Source: Lysinibacillus capsici (GTDB lineage: Bacteria > Bacillota > Bacilli > Bacillales_A > Planococcaceae). From it: a stretch of DNA of 39,352 nt. This document shows positions 30,003 to 37,915 of the stretch, piece after piece. The translations under genes and the position numbers were made by a program. The stretch covers positions 1 to 39,352 of the forward strand of contig NZ_PXXX01000026.1 in NCBI RefSeq assembly GCF_003367505.1. Reading direction: 5' to 3'. Every line of letters begins with the position of its first letter. The first letter of the stretch is position 1. Under the pieces are notes generated by a model. It made no database searches and had not been told where the DNA came from. It saw only the letters and a list, made by a program, of their open reading frames with translations.

Positions 30003-30050
30003 AAACCTTAATAATAGACTGAAGTTTCGGTCCGTTATTAAGGTTTTTTT
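30003..30050 (+). terminator. Terminator or attenuator in the bd oxidase leader
   Basis: AAACCTTAATAA (30003-30014) pairs with TTATTAAGGTTT (30035-30046), a perfect 12-bp stem. An inner GACTG/CGGTC stem and a run of seven T follow the classic terminator pattern. dagK already has its own strong terminator at 29791-29838, so this one ends a transcript that begins within the 165-nt gap. It either attenuates the cyd operon or ends a small RNA. The gap from 29839 to 30002 holds no gene; a TATATT at 29981-29986 is a possible -10 without a clear -35. Confidence 0.85.
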
Positions 30051-30102
30051 CGTTGGAATAGTGGAAAATGGGGGTATGGATAAGGGAAAGGAAGTGTTGC
30101 CT

Positions 30103-30198
30103 TTGTATAAGTCACAAGAAAAGAAGCTTATATGGCTAAGCTTTGGTGTTGCAATCATTATGCTACTTTCTATTCTTGGAAGAATATTTGGAAGTTAA
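30103..30198 (+). CDS. Single-helix micro-protein upstream of cydA
   Basis: An ORF too short for usual gene calling. From TTG 30103, which has AAAGGAAG at 30087-30094 with 8-nt spacing, it gives 31 aa: a basic head (YKSQEKKLIW) and one membrane helix (LSFGVAIIMLLSILG), ending RIFGS. The frame is open back to an ATG at 30076 that lacks a usable ribosome binding site. Its stop codon overlaps the AGGGGG that serves cydA 12 nt later, so it would be translated with the bd oxidase genes. The family is not recognised; a role as an oxidase assembly factor or accessory subunit is only inferred from position. Confidence 0.5.
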   Translation: MYKSQEKKLIWLSFGVAIIMLLSILGRIFGS

Positions 30199-30210
30199 GG
30201 GGGCAATGAG

Positions 30211-31557
30211 ATGATTAATGAATCAGCGGTCTATTGGAGCCGAGCATTAACGGAGTTAACATTATCGTTCCATATTATTTATGCAACAATTGGTGTGGGT
30301 GTCCCGTTAATGATTATGATTGCTCAATGGACTGGGTATAAAAAGAATGATGAACATTATATCTTAATGGCAAGACGTTGGGCCCGTGGTTTTGTCATTA
30401 CTGTAGCAGTCGGTGTGGTAACTGGAACCGCAATCGGCTTACAACTATCATTATTATGGCCTAATTTTATGCAACTCGCTGGTCAAACAATTGCGTTACC
30501 ACTTTTTATGGAAACGTTTGCATTTTTCTTTGAGGCGATTTTCTTGGGCATCTATTTATATACTTGGGATCGCTTTGATAGTCAGAAAAAGCATATGCTT
30601 CTGTTAATCCCTGTTGCTGTCGGAGCATCGATGTCGGCAGTCTTTATCACAATCGTTAATGCTTTTATGAACGCACCAAGAGGATTTGATATCGTAGACG
30701 GAGAACTTGTTAATATTCAACCTTTTCTTGCAATGTTTAACCCCGCCATGCCAACGAAGGTTGCACATGTACTTGTGACAGCGTACATGACATCGGCATT
30801 TGTGCTAGCAGCTATTGCAGGATTTAGAATGTTAAAAGGCTCGAAGCATGTATACCATAAAAAATCACTACTTTTACTAATGAAAATTGGCTTGATTTTC
30901 TCCATAGCAGCCGCTGTGATTGGAGATTTTTCAGGAAAATACTTAGCCGAATATCAACCCGAAAAACTAGCAGCAGCAGAATGGCATTTTGAAACAGAAG
31001 GTAAGGCGTCTCTTGTATTATTTGGTGTCTTAGATGGAGAAGAAGTTAAATATGCTATCAAAATTCCGTATGCTTTAAGCATTCTTGCACATTTTAATCC
31101 TAATGCAGAGGTAATCGGCTTAGATCAATTTGAGGAAGAGGATCTACCACCACTCTATATTCACTATCTCTTTGATATCATGGTTTCCATTGGTATGTTT
31201 ATGATGCTAGTTTCATTACTTTATGTTGTAGGGAAAGCACGGTGCTGGCAGTTTATTCATTCACGATGGTATAGATGGATTATCGTAGCGGGAGGACCAC
31301 TATCAATTATCGCTATTGAAGCAGGTTGGTGGCTTGCCGAAGTTGGACGTCAACCATGGATACTTTATGGACTAATGCGTACACCTGAGGGAGCTACGAC
31401 GAGCGACCATGTGGATTTAATGCTGCTTTTATTCGCAGGAGTCTATGCAGTATTAGCAGTGGGAAGTATTGTCGTATTGGTAAGAATGTTTAAAAAGAAC
31501 CCAATCGAACGCGAGATTGAAGATCGCCACTCTGAAAAAGGCGGTGACATCCTATGA
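30211..31557 (+). CDS. cydA: Cytochrome bd-type quinol oxidase subunit I (CydA)
   Basis: CydA carries haems b558, b595 and d and the quinol site of the proton-motive terminal oxidase in the membrane. The 448-aa length fits the Geobacillus-type enzyme with a short Q loop. His21 (SFHIIYATIG) and His186 (KVAHVLVTAYM) are at the axial-ligand positions, Met324 (FDIMVSIGMF) fits the third ligand, and Glu101 and Glu108 (METFAFFFEAIFLG) are the conserved acidic pair. Lys252 and Glu257 (EKLAAAEWHFE) sit at the quinol loop, and GWWLAEVGRQPW is the family signature. Nine or so membrane helices are evident. The stop overlaps the cydB start (ATGA). Confidence 0.95.
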   Translation: MINESAVYWSRALTELTLSFHIIYATIGVGVPLMIMIAQWTGYKKNDEHYILMARRWARGFVITVAVGVVTGTAIGLQLSLLWPNFMQLAGQTIALPLFMETFAFFFEAIFLGIYLYTWDRFDSQKKHMLLLIPVAVGASMSAVFITIVNAFMNAPRGFDIVDGELVNIQPFLAMFNPAMPTKVAHVLVTAYMTSAFVLAAIAGFRMLKGSKHVYHKKSLLLLMKIGLIFSIAAAVIGDFSGKYLAEYQPEKLAAAEWHFETEGKASLVLFGVLDGEEVKYAIKIPYALSILAHFNPNAEVIGLDQFEEEDLPPLYIHYLFDIMVSIGMFMMLVSLLYVVGKARCWQFIHSRWYRWIIVAGGPLSIIAIEAGWWLAEVGRQPWILYGLMRTPEGATTSDHVDLMLLLFAGVYAVLAVGSIVVLVRMFKKNPIEREIEDRHSEKGGDIL

Positions 31558-32579
31558 CGTTAGAGATTTTAGGTATTTCAGTATTATGGATATTCCTATT
31601 TGGCTATGTCATAGTCGCATCAATCGATTTTGGTGCTGGCTTCTTTAATGCATACAGCCTACTTATTGGAAAAAATCATATTTTAACAAATATTATTAAA
31701 CGTTATTTATCGCCTGTTTGGGAAGTTACCAATGTCTTTTTAGTATTCTTCTTTGTAGGAATCGTAGGTTTTTTCCCGCAAACCGCTTTTTATTACGGAA
31801 CGATTTTACTTGTGCCCGTTAGTATTTCGCTTGTACTATTGGCAATTCGAGGCTCCTACTATGCCTTTGAATCGTATGGTACACGAGGCCATATCGGATA
31901 TACACTGACATATGGTGTAGCAGGTTTATTAATTCCCGCTTCTTTATCCGTTGTCTTTGCCATTGCTGGTGGAGGCTATGTTGATGTAATTGATGGGCAG
32001 CCTGTGCTGAACTACTGGACTTTATATACAAGTCCATTTGCTTGGAGCATTGTGGTACTAAGTATCGCTGCGGTATTGTATATTTCAGCCGTATTTTTAA
32101 CATGGTACGCGCATAAAGCAAATGATAGCGAAGCAACGAAACTAATGAGAAAATATGCTCTTGTGTGGGCAGCACCGCTAATGATTAGTGCGCTTGGCAT
32201 TATGTATGAAATGAAATCCATCAACCCAGAGAGCTACAGTCATATGGTAAATTTATGGTGGATGTTTGCGATTTCAGCTGTCTTATTTATTGTCACAGTC
32301 GTACTCATTGCCATGCGTAAAAAGTACGGACTTGCAGTTGGGCTCCTGATTGCTCAATTTGCCGTAGCCTTCTTTGCTTATGGAATTGCTCAATATCCAT
32401 ATCTACTGTATCCGTATTTAACCATTTACGATAGCTTTACAAGCACACAAATGGCGATCGCTTTAGTTATCGCATTTATTTTAGGACTGTGTCTTCTTCT
32501 TCCTTCACTTTATTTATTGATGAAACTATTCTTATTCAATAAAAAATATGTGACAGGAAAAGAAGACAATCACGCATAG
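31554..32579 (+). CDS. cydB: Cytochrome bd-type quinol oxidase subunit II (CydB)
   Basis: CydB is the structural partner of CydA. The 341-aa protein is very hydrophobic with about eight or nine membrane helices. Family blocks are the N-terminal LGISVLWIFLFGYVIVASIDFGAGFF, YLSPVWEVTNVFLVFFFVGIVGFFP near 43-67, and LLAIRGSYYAFESYG near 95-109. It overlaps cydA by 4 nt and precedes a tiny CydS-like gene after 13 nt. The combination 448/341 aa plus CydS is that of the Geobacillus thermodenitrificans oxidase rather than the Escherichia coli CydABX type. Confidence 0.94.
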   Translation: MTLEILGISVLWIFLFGYVIVASIDFGAGFFNAYSLLIGKNHILTNIIKRYLSPVWEVTNVFLVFFFVGIVGFFPQTAFYYGTILLVPVSISLVLLAIRGSYYAFESYGTRGHIGYTLTYGVAGLLIPASLSVVFAIAGGGYVDVIDGQPVLNYWTLYTSPFAWSIVVLSIAAVLYISAVFLTWYAHKANDSEATKLMRKYALVWAAPLMISALGIMYEMKSINPESYSHMVNLWWMFAISAVLFIVTVVLIAMRKKYGLAVGLLIAQFAVAFFAYGIAQYPYLLYPYLTIYDSFTSTQMAIALVIAFILGLCLLLPSLYLLMKLFLFNKKYVTGKEDNHA

Positions 32580-32592
32580 GAGGAAAGCACAT

Positions 32593-32715
32593 ATGCAAAG
32601 TTTTTTAATTTTTTATGCACCTTTTATTGTCGTCATTCTTGGGATCTTGTGTGCATTTTGGTGGGCACCAAGGGATTATCATATTACAAAAGAGCAGGAA
32701 AAGAGTCGCGAATAG
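32593..32715 (+). CDS. cydS: CydS-like small third subunit of cytochrome bd oxidase (40 aa)
   Basis: This gene is too short for usual calling. The 40-aa product starts [17 protein letters not shown], has one membrane helix (about 3-24), and continues with a [13 protein letters not shown] tail. It closely resembles my memory of Geobacillus CydS (MQTFLIMYAP..., 33 aa), the single-helix subunit that packs on CydA and stabilises haem b558. TAGGAGGAAAG overlaps the cydB stop and lies well placed before the ATG. The C-terminus is a few charged residues longer than the Geobacillus protein. The stop codon lies inside the terminator hairpin. Confidence 0.85.
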   Translation: MQSFLIFYAPFIVVILGILCAFWWAPRDYHITKEQEKSRE

Positions 32716-32727
32716 CGACTCTTTTTT
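32699..32727 (+). terminator. Terminator of the cydABS operon, overlapping the cydS stop
   Basis: AAAAGAGTCGC (32699-32709) pairs perfectly with GCGACTCTTTT (32715-32725) around GAATA, and the T run continues. The last four sense codons of cydS form the 5' arm and the TAG stop begins in the loop. Confidence 0.93.
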
Positions 32728-32788
32728 CAAGTTAATTAGCAGAGACGCGCAACAGCCAAGTCTTGTTCTTTTTTCATTCGCCAACACA

Positions 32789-32797
32789 TGCTACAAT
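32789..32797 (+). promoter_or_regulatory. Extended -10 promoter for rlmCD
   Basis: TGC followed by TACAAT (32792-32797) is an extended -10. The -35 region is only a T run. A start near 32804 would leave the upstream AAGGAG (32798-32803) out of the mRNA and support the ATG at 32825. Confidence 0.5.
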
Positions 32798-32824
32798 AAG
32801 GAGATTGAAATGGAGGATGTACGA

Positions 32825-34192
32825 ATGTCAGCACCCGTGAAAAAAAATGAACGACTTTCAGTTTATATAGAAGATCTAACGCATGATGGCAATGGTGTCG
32901 CAAAGGTTGAAGGTTATCCACTATTCATACAAGGCGCACTGCCAAACGAAACGGCCGAAATCCATGTGTTAAAAACATTAAAAAACTATGGCTTTGCAAA
33001 GGTAATAGATATTATCAAGCCATCTCCAGACCGTGTTGAAGCTCCATGTGATTACTTCAAGCAGTGTGGCGGCTGTCAATTACAGCATTTATCCTATGAG
33101 GGGCAGCTAAAATGGAAAGAAAATATGGTGCGCAATGTGATGCAGCGGATTGGTAAAATTCATGCACCTGTTCACCCAGTAAAAGGTATGAAAGAACCTT
33201 GGCACTACCGTAATAAAGCACAAATTCCTTTCTCTGAAAATGAAGCAGGACAAGCGATTGCCGGCTTTTATAAAACAAAAACGCATAGCATTGTGGATAT
33301 GGATCGCTGTTTAATTCAAACAGGAGAAGCAGATGCTATTCTTGCAGGCTTGAAAAAGGAATTAGCAACGTTAGGTGTTCGCTCTTACAATGAGCATACA
33401 CATGAAGGCATGTTGCGTCATGTCGTTATCCGTAAAGCACGAGCAACAGGAGAAGTCATGGTTGTCCTTGTAACGAAAAAGAAAAAGTTACCACAAAAAG
33501 AGGCAGCTATTGCAGTAATCCAAAAGCTAGTGCCAAACGTTACATCAATTATGCAAAATGTGAATAGTGAGAAAACCAATGTTATTTTTGGTGATGACAC
33601 AATCAACCTTTGGGGTAAAGACGTTATTATTGATACTATCGGTAATGTACGTTTTGAAATCTCTGCTCGTTCTTTCTATCAAGTCAACCCAGAGCAAACA
33701 GAGGTCCTCTACAAGCAAGCACTAGATTATGCTGACTTACAGGGAGATGAACGTGTCATTGATGCGTATTGTGGAATTGGTACGATTTCTTTATTCCTTG
33801 CTCAAAAAGCAAAGACTGTCATGGGCGTGGAAATTGTCCCACAAGCGATTGAAGATGCCAAACGCAACGCAGTGCTTAATGGTTTTACAAATACTTATTT
33901 TGAGGCAGGCCCAGCAGAGGAAGTTATCCCAAGATGGTATAAAGAAGGCAAGGAAGCAGACGTACTAGTAGTTGATCCACCGCGCAAAGGCTGCGATGAA
34001 GCACTGCTAACTACTATTCTAGAGCAACGACCAAAACGAGTGGTCTACGTATCCTGTAACCCAGCCACACTAGCACGCGATCTTCGCATTTTAGAGGATG
34101 GCGGCTATCAAACGCAGGAAATCCAGCCAGTGGATATGTTCCCGCACTCCACACATTGTGAAGCCGTGGCATGGCTTAAGTTAAATGTGTAA
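32825..34192 (+). CDS. rlmCD: 23S rRNA (uracil-C5)-methyltransferase RlmCD
   Basis: In B. subtilis the homologue (YefA) methylates two uridines of 23S rRNA (U747 and U1939). The product is 455 aa from ATG 32825, served by GGAGG at 32812-32816. ATG 32810 is an alternative, and the far upstream extension is not coding. An N-terminal TRAM domain (about 5-62, [26 protein letters not shown]) is followed by 4Fe-4S cysteines 75, 81, 84 ([15 protein letters not shown]) and 162. The SAM site is [16 protein letters not shown] near 311-326, with [10 protein letters not shown], and the catalytic nucleophile is Cys411 in [16 protein letters not shown] strong terminator follows. Confidence 0.95.
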   Translation: MSAPVKKNERLSVYIEDLTHDGNGVAKVEGYPLFIQGALPNETAEIHVLKTLKNYGFAKVIDIIKPSPDRVEAPCDYFKQCGGCQLQHLSYEGQLKWKENMVRNVMQRIGKIHAPVHPVKGMKEPWHYRNKAQIPFSENEAGQAIAGFYKTKTHSIVDMDRCLIQTGEADAILAGLKKELATLGVRSYNEHTHEGMLRHVVIRKARATGEVMVVLVTKKKKLPQKEAAIAVIQKLVPNVTSIMQNVNSEKTNVIFGDDTINLWGKDVIIDTIGNVRFEISARSFYQVNPEQTEVLYKQALDYADLQGDERVIDAYCGIGTISLFLAQKAKTVMGVEIVPQAIEDAKRNAVLNGFTNTYFEAGPAEEVIPRWYKEGKEADVLVVDPPRKGCDEALLTTILEQRPKRVVYVSCNPATLARDLRILEDGGYQTQEIQPVDMFPHSTHCEAVAWLKLNV

Positions 34193-34226
34193 CACATTAC
34201 TAAACTCATCTATACAATATAAAAAT

Positions 34227-34256
34227 TACCGTTTTAGGACGGAATTTAGTTAAAAT
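34227..34256 (+). repeat. 30-bp direct repeat, left copy
   Basis: The segment reads TACC, then TTTTAGGAC, then GTTAAAAT, with variable bases between. It matches 37916-37944 in the same orientation at 25 of 30 aligned positions with one gap. It lies between rlmCD and the terminator at 34261, on the left edge of the GntR/oxidase/transporter cassette. Confidence 0.65.
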
Positions 34257-34260
34257 CAAT

Positions 34261-34300
34261 AAAAACTCGGATTCGATCAAATACGAATCCGAGTTTTTTT
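34261..34300 (+). terminator. Terminator after rlmCD, bidirectional
   Basis: AAAAACTCGGATTCG (34261-34275) pairs perfectly with CGAATCCGAGTTTTT (34284-34298) around an 8-nt loop. T runs on both strands allow it to stop rlmCD and also the convergent GntR transcript. The 113 nt up to the GntR stop hold nothing further that I can identify. Confidence 0.95.
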
Positions 34301-34413
34301 CGATGTAATTTCTTCCATCTGTAACATTCACTAATTGAGCCAATTCCCACTGACAAAAACCATTCAGAACATCCCATCACTTATAAACTATATATAATTG
34401 TGTATCTCTAGTT

Positions 34414-35139
34414 TTAATTGTTTTTTTCTCCAATATGACTTAAAAGAGACTCTGTTAATTCTCGTCTTATTTGCGTGATATGGTTTTCCATGAGTTGCTT
34501 AGCTTGGTTCGCATCTCCAGAGGCGATGGCTAAGTAAATTTTTTTATGTTCATCGATAGTCTCTTGCGTTCGTTCTGGATCTTCCAAGCGTTGTCTGCGG
34601 GTAGCTCGGATTGTGTCTTGCATATGCTCACTAAGGGTTTGGAACAGTTGTAAAAATATAGAGTTATGTGAAGCGAGTACAATATTATGATGGAAACTTA
34701 GGTCTGCTTGAATTCCTAATTCTACATCATTTTTACCTTGATCCATCATGTCTAATGCTTGGCTAATTCGCTCTAAGTCTACAGAAGTAGCTCGTCGTGA
34801 AGCTAAAAAGGCACACTCTACTTCAAGTGCTTGGCGAAGCTCCAACATTTCATAAATTAATTTTTTTTCAGTATTAATAATTGTAGAGGAGAGTTCTTCA
34901 CCTAAAGTATGGGACTCTGCTGTTTTAATAAAGCTACCACTGCCTTGTTTAATTTCAATAAATCCCTTTATTTCAAGCTTTCGAAGTGCCTCTCTTACCG
35001 ATGTTCGACTGACATTAAAACGACTCGCTAATTCTCTTTCTGTCGGGAGTTTATCCCCAGGCTGTAATTCACCATTTAAAAAATATTCCTTTATTTGATC
35101 AACAATTACTTGATACGCTTTTTTCTTTGGTTGAGGCAT
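34414..35139 (-). CDS. FadR/GntR-family transcriptional regulator with FCD domain
   Basis: The 241-aa protein has an N-terminal winged helix-turn-helix (about 6-72) with the GntR signature LQPGDKLPTERELASRFNVSR followed by TSVREALRKLEIKGFIEIKQGSGSFI. The C-terminal FCD ligand domain (about 92-225) has candidate metal ligands Asp146, His150, His198 and His220, the D-H-H-H set of metal-binding FCD proteins, which usually sense small carboxylic acids. This type includes PdhR, LldR, LutR and GlcC. It is divergent from a 2-hydroxyacid oxidase-like gene whose promoter carries two matching palindromes, so it is probably the local repressor. AAGGTGG lies before the ATG. Confidence 0.9.
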   Translation of the reverse strand: MPQPKKKAYQVIVDQIKEYFLNGELQPGDKLPTERELASRFNVSRTSVREALRKLEIKGFIEIKQGSGSFIKTAESHTLGEELSSTIINTEKKLIYEMLELRQALEVECAFLASRRATSVDLERISQALDMMDQGKNDVELGIQADLSFHHNIVLASHNSIFLQLFQTLSEHMQDTIRATRRQRLEDPERTQETIDEHKKIYLAIASGDANQAKQLMENHITQIRRELTESLLSHIGEKNN

Positions 35140-35169
35140 TACCTATCTCACCACCTTAAATACATAGTA

Positions 35170-35212
35170 CTATAAACGCTTTAATCATACAGAAATACAG
35201 CATGTTTATCAA
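35170..35212 (-). promoter_or_regulatory. GntR gene promoter with overlapping cre-like site
   Basis: Read on the minus strand, TTGATA (35212-35207), a 17-bp spacer and TATGAT (35189-35184) form a good sigma-A promoter. ATTAAAGCGTTTATAG (35185-35170) overlaps the -10 and start. It matches the Bacillus cre consensus WTGAAARCGYTTTCWN at about 13 of 16 positions, with the central AAAGCGTTT intact. Binding of CcpA there is an inference. Confidence 0.55.
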
Positions 35213-35232
35213 TTTACGAAAAAAAATAATAG

Positions 35233-35311
35233 TTGATATTTTCTGAATATTTAGTACAATGTAAAAAGGTTGGACCAATTTTAAGAATATAGAAAATTGG
35301 TATGACATATA
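35233..35311 (+). promoter_or_regulatory. Oxidase-transporter promoter with two GntR-type operators
   Basis: TTGATA (35233-35238), 16 bp and TACAAT (35255-35260) form the promoter, with a start near 35267. AAAAGGTTGGACCAATT (35264-35280) matches the FCD-GntR palindrome AATTGGTnnnACCAATT (as known for PdhR) except at two bases. AATTGGTATGACATATA (35295-35311) has a perfect left half and a weak right half. The centres are 31 bp apart, three helical turns on the same face. The position at and just after the start site fits repression. Confidence 0.7.
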
Positions 35312-35364
35312 AAATTAATAATTAAACCATCCAAATACTATGAGAGCAAAAGGGGAAGGAAAAA

Positions 35365-36750
35365 ATGATTACTACAAATGAAGAATTAGTGATGGCCCTA
35401 CGAAGTGTTCTTCCAGAAATTGAAGTGACAATCAATCAAACGATTTTAGAACAGCATAGCAGTGATGAATCCTATCATAGTGCCTGTCTACCCGATATTG
35501 TGGTATTTCCGACAAAGACAGAAGAAGTGAGTAAGATAATGAACATAGCAAATCAATACAAAGTACCAATAGTGCCATTTGGAAGAGGAACAAGCTTAGA
35601 AGGACATGTGATTCCTTATAATCATGGGATAACAATTGATTTTTCACTCATGAACAGAATAGTAGAAGTTAGAGAGAAGGACTTTCTTGTGAAAGTTCAA
35701 CCAGGGGTGACACGTTCTCAATTGAATAAAGAGTTGAAGAAATATGGATTATTTTTCTCCGTAGACCCAGGAGCAGATGCGACAATTGGAGGAATGGCCG
35801 CAACAAATGCTAGTGGGACAACATCTGTTAAATATGGTACTATGCGCGATCAAGTTCGAGATTTAGAGGTTGTTCTGTCAGATGGAACAGTGATTCATAC
35901 AGGGAATTTAGCAGAGAAATCTTCATCGGGCTATCATTTAAACGGTCTATTTGTTGGGTCAGAGGGAACACTTGGTTGTTTTACTGAGTTGACGTTAAGA
36001 GTTTATGGTATTCCTGAATGTGTCATGGCTGCTAGAGCGTCCTTCGAAACAGTGAATGATGCTGTGGAAGGAGTTGTGAGTATTCTACAAGCGGCAATTC
36101 CCATTGCAAGAGTTGAACTTGTAGATGAACCTTCAATGAAACAAGTGAACTTGTATAGTCAAACAGCTTATGAAGAACAACCAACCTTATTTTTGGAATT
36201 TGAGGGAAATGAGGCTGGCTTAAGGCAGGATGTAGAATTTATGAAAGAGATTGTAGCGGCTCATAATTGCAAAAATATTGAATTTGAGATGGATAATGCA
36301 GCCCGAAATCAACTATGGGAAGCTCGCCATAATTTAGCTTACGCCTATGTCCATGGACATCCAGGAAAAAAACTAATGGTAACCGATGTTTGCTTACCGA
36401 TATCCGAGTTAGCAGGTGCTATTGAACATGCAAGAGAAGCACTTGATATGTTAGCGCTTACAGGTGGGGTTGTTGGACATGTTGGTGATGGAAATTTCCA
36501 TGTACTATTAATGATTGATATGAATGATCCAAAGGAAATAAAGAAAGCTGATGAATTAAATGAGTTGATTGTGATGTATGCACTGGAACGAGGAGGAACT
36601 TGCACAGGAGAACATGGTGTGGGCATTGGTAAGCAGAAATATCAAGAGAAAGAACACGGTAAAGCACTTCTAGTGATGGAAAAGATTAAACAAGCACTTG
36701 ACCCTGACACACTTTTCAATCCGAATAAAATATTGAAAATAAAAATATAG
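35365..36750 (+). CDS. FAD-linked 2-hydroxyacid oxidase/dehydrogenase (GlcD / D-lactate dehydrogenase type)
   Basis: The 461-aa protein has the VAO/PCMH FAD-binding domain: PDIVVFPTKTEEVSKIMNIAN near 43-63, PFGRGTSLEGHVIP near 72-85, and DPGADATIGGMAATNASG, in which the glycine-rich loop binds the FAD pyrophosphate. The C-terminal FAD-oxidase domain has GHVGDGNFHVLL and GTCTGEHGVGIGKQ, whose His residues bind metal and substrate in D-lactate and glycolate dehydrogenases. It lacks Fe-S cysteines and a second subunit, so it resembles single-chain D-lactate dehydrogenase more than GlcDEF. The substrate is probably a D-2-hydroxyacid but not determined. Arginine is mostly AGA or CGA, unlike the CGT-rich pur genes. 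Confidence 0.9.
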   Translation: MITTNEELVMALRSVLPEIEVTINQTILEQHSSDESYHSACLPDIVVFPTKTEEVSKIMNIANQYKVPIVPFGRGTSLEGHVIPYNHGITIDFSLMNRIVEVREKDFLVKVQPGVTRSQLNKELKKYGLFFSVDPGADATIGGMAATNASGTTSVKYGTMRDQVRDLEVVLSDGTVIHTGNLAEKSSSGYHLNGLFVGSEGTLGCFTELTLRVYGIPECVMAARASFETVNDAVEGVVSILQAAIPIARVELVDEPSMKQVNLYSQTAYEEQPTLFLEFEGNEAGLRQDVEFMKEIVAAHNCKNIEFEMDNAARNQLWEARHNLAYAYVHGHPGKKLMVTDVCLPISELAGAIEHAREALDMLALTGGVVGHVGDGNFHVLLMIDMNDPKEIKKADELNELIVMYALERGGTCTGEHGVGIGKQKYQEKEHGKALLVMEKIKQALDPDTLFNPNKILKIKI

Positions 36751-36761
36751 GGAGTGGAAAT

Positions 36762-37745
36762 ATGAAAATTTTAGAAGCGATTAGTACGATTGCTGGAAAA
36801 TACTTTGCTATATGGGTTATTTGTATTGCTGTTATTGCCTTTATAGCTCCAGAACCCTTTTTAATATTTGGCGGGTATATCACGATTTTGCTAGGCATTG
36901 TTATGTTTGGCATGGGTCTGACGTTAAAAGCAGTTGATTTTAAATTGGTTATCACGAATCCAGTACCAGTCATTATTGGTGTATGTGCTCAATATGTTAT
37001 CATGCCACTTTCCGCTTTTTTAATTGCTTATATAATGAACTTGCCAGCAGAATTAGCTGCAGGGCTAGTCCTTCTTGGATCTGTACCTGGTGGAACTGCT
37101 TCAAACGTCATGGTGTATTTAGCTAAAGGAAATGTACCTTTGTCCATCACAATGACATCCTTTTCGACATTATTAGCTCCAATTGCCACACCAATCATCC
37201 TATTATTACTTGCAGGTAAATGGATGCCAGTTGATCCAATAGCAATGTTTACTTCAATTATTCAAGTAATTATTATCCCTATTATCCTAGGGATTATTAT
37301 CAGAAGAGTTGTTCCTCAAATCGTAGAAAAAAGTATTAATGTGATTCCTCTTATTTCAGTAGTTGCTATTATGATTATTGTATCTGCTGTTGTTGCTGGT
37401 AATGTCGATACCATCGCTTCGGCAGGCTCCATTATTTTTGCAGCTGTAGTGCTTCATAACGCATTCGGATTGTTATTTGGTTATATAACAGCCCGTGTAT
37501 TAGGCCTTGATGAAAGCAATCGAAGAGCTATTTCAATTGAAGTTGGAATGCAGAACTCTGGTCTGGGTGTAGCGTTAGCCACTGCCCACTTCGGTCCCTT
37601 AGCGGCCCTACCTAGTGTACTTGGGGCTGTTTGGCATAATATTTCTGGTCCGATTCTCGCTACCTATTGGTCGAAAAAACCAGAGAAACCAGAGGTACAG
37701 TATAATAAACAGATGCAAGAAGATAACGGCAGAACTCAAATATAG
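36762..37745 (+). CDS. BASS-family (bile acid:sodium symporter-like) transporter
   Basis: The 327-aa membrane protein has about nine or ten helices and BASS family hallmarks. These are GIVMFGMGLTLKAVDFKLV near 45-63, the first crossover motif LLGSVPGGTASNVMVYLAKGN near 105-125, and the second, SIEVGMQNSGLGVALATAHF near 254-273. These half-helices bind sodium and substrate. Bacterial relatives include YocS and the pantoate carrier PanS, and plant relatives carry pyruvate or glycolate. It starts 11 nt after the oxidase with AGGGAGTGG before the ATG, so the two are one operon. It probably imports the acid that the oxidase consumes; that is an inference. Confidence 0.88.
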   Translation: MKILEAISTIAGKYFAIWVICIAVIAFIAPEPFLIFGGYITILLGIVMFGMGLTLKAVDFKLVITNPVPVIIGVCAQYVIMPLSAFLIAYIMNLPAELAAGLVLLGSVPGGTASNVMVYLAKGNVPLSITMTSFSTLLAPIATPIILLLLAGKWMPVDPIAMFTSIIQVIIIPIILGIIIRRVVPQIVEKSINVIPLISVVAIMIIVSAVVAGNVDTIASAGSIIFAAVVLHNAFGLLFGYITARVLGLDESNRRAISIEVGMQNSGLGVALATAHFGPLAALPSVLGAVWHNISGPILATYWSKKPEKPEVQYNKQMQEDNGRTQI

Positions 37746-37861
37746 AAAGTAAATATTTGAGTTCCACCCGATAGTATTGCAGTCATATTATCTATTTTGT
37801 TTAAATCCACCTCACAAATGGATCCATTCGAAAAAATATAGAAATGAAAATTAGGTATAAT

Positions 37862-37905
37862 AAAAGTAGATGAGGTAGAAATAATCTATACCATCTACTT
37901 TTTTG
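37862..37905 (+). terminator. Terminator after the BASS transporter
   Basis: AAAAGTAGATG (37862-37872) pairs perfectly with CATCTACTTTT (37892-37902), an inner GGTA/TACC stem extends it, and six T end at 37904. The 116 nt before it hold no gene. Confidence 0.9.
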
Positions 37906-37915
37906 TTTGTTAAAA

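Noticed and set aside
32615..32824. 70-residue N-terminal extension of rlmCD
   Set aside because: It runs through the cydS gene in another frame and through the terminator; the likely promoter lies at 32789-32797.
37856..37861. Perfect TATAAT just before the BASS terminator
   Set aside because: No -35 is present at a usable distance and transcription would run straight into the terminator stem, so it is most likely chance.
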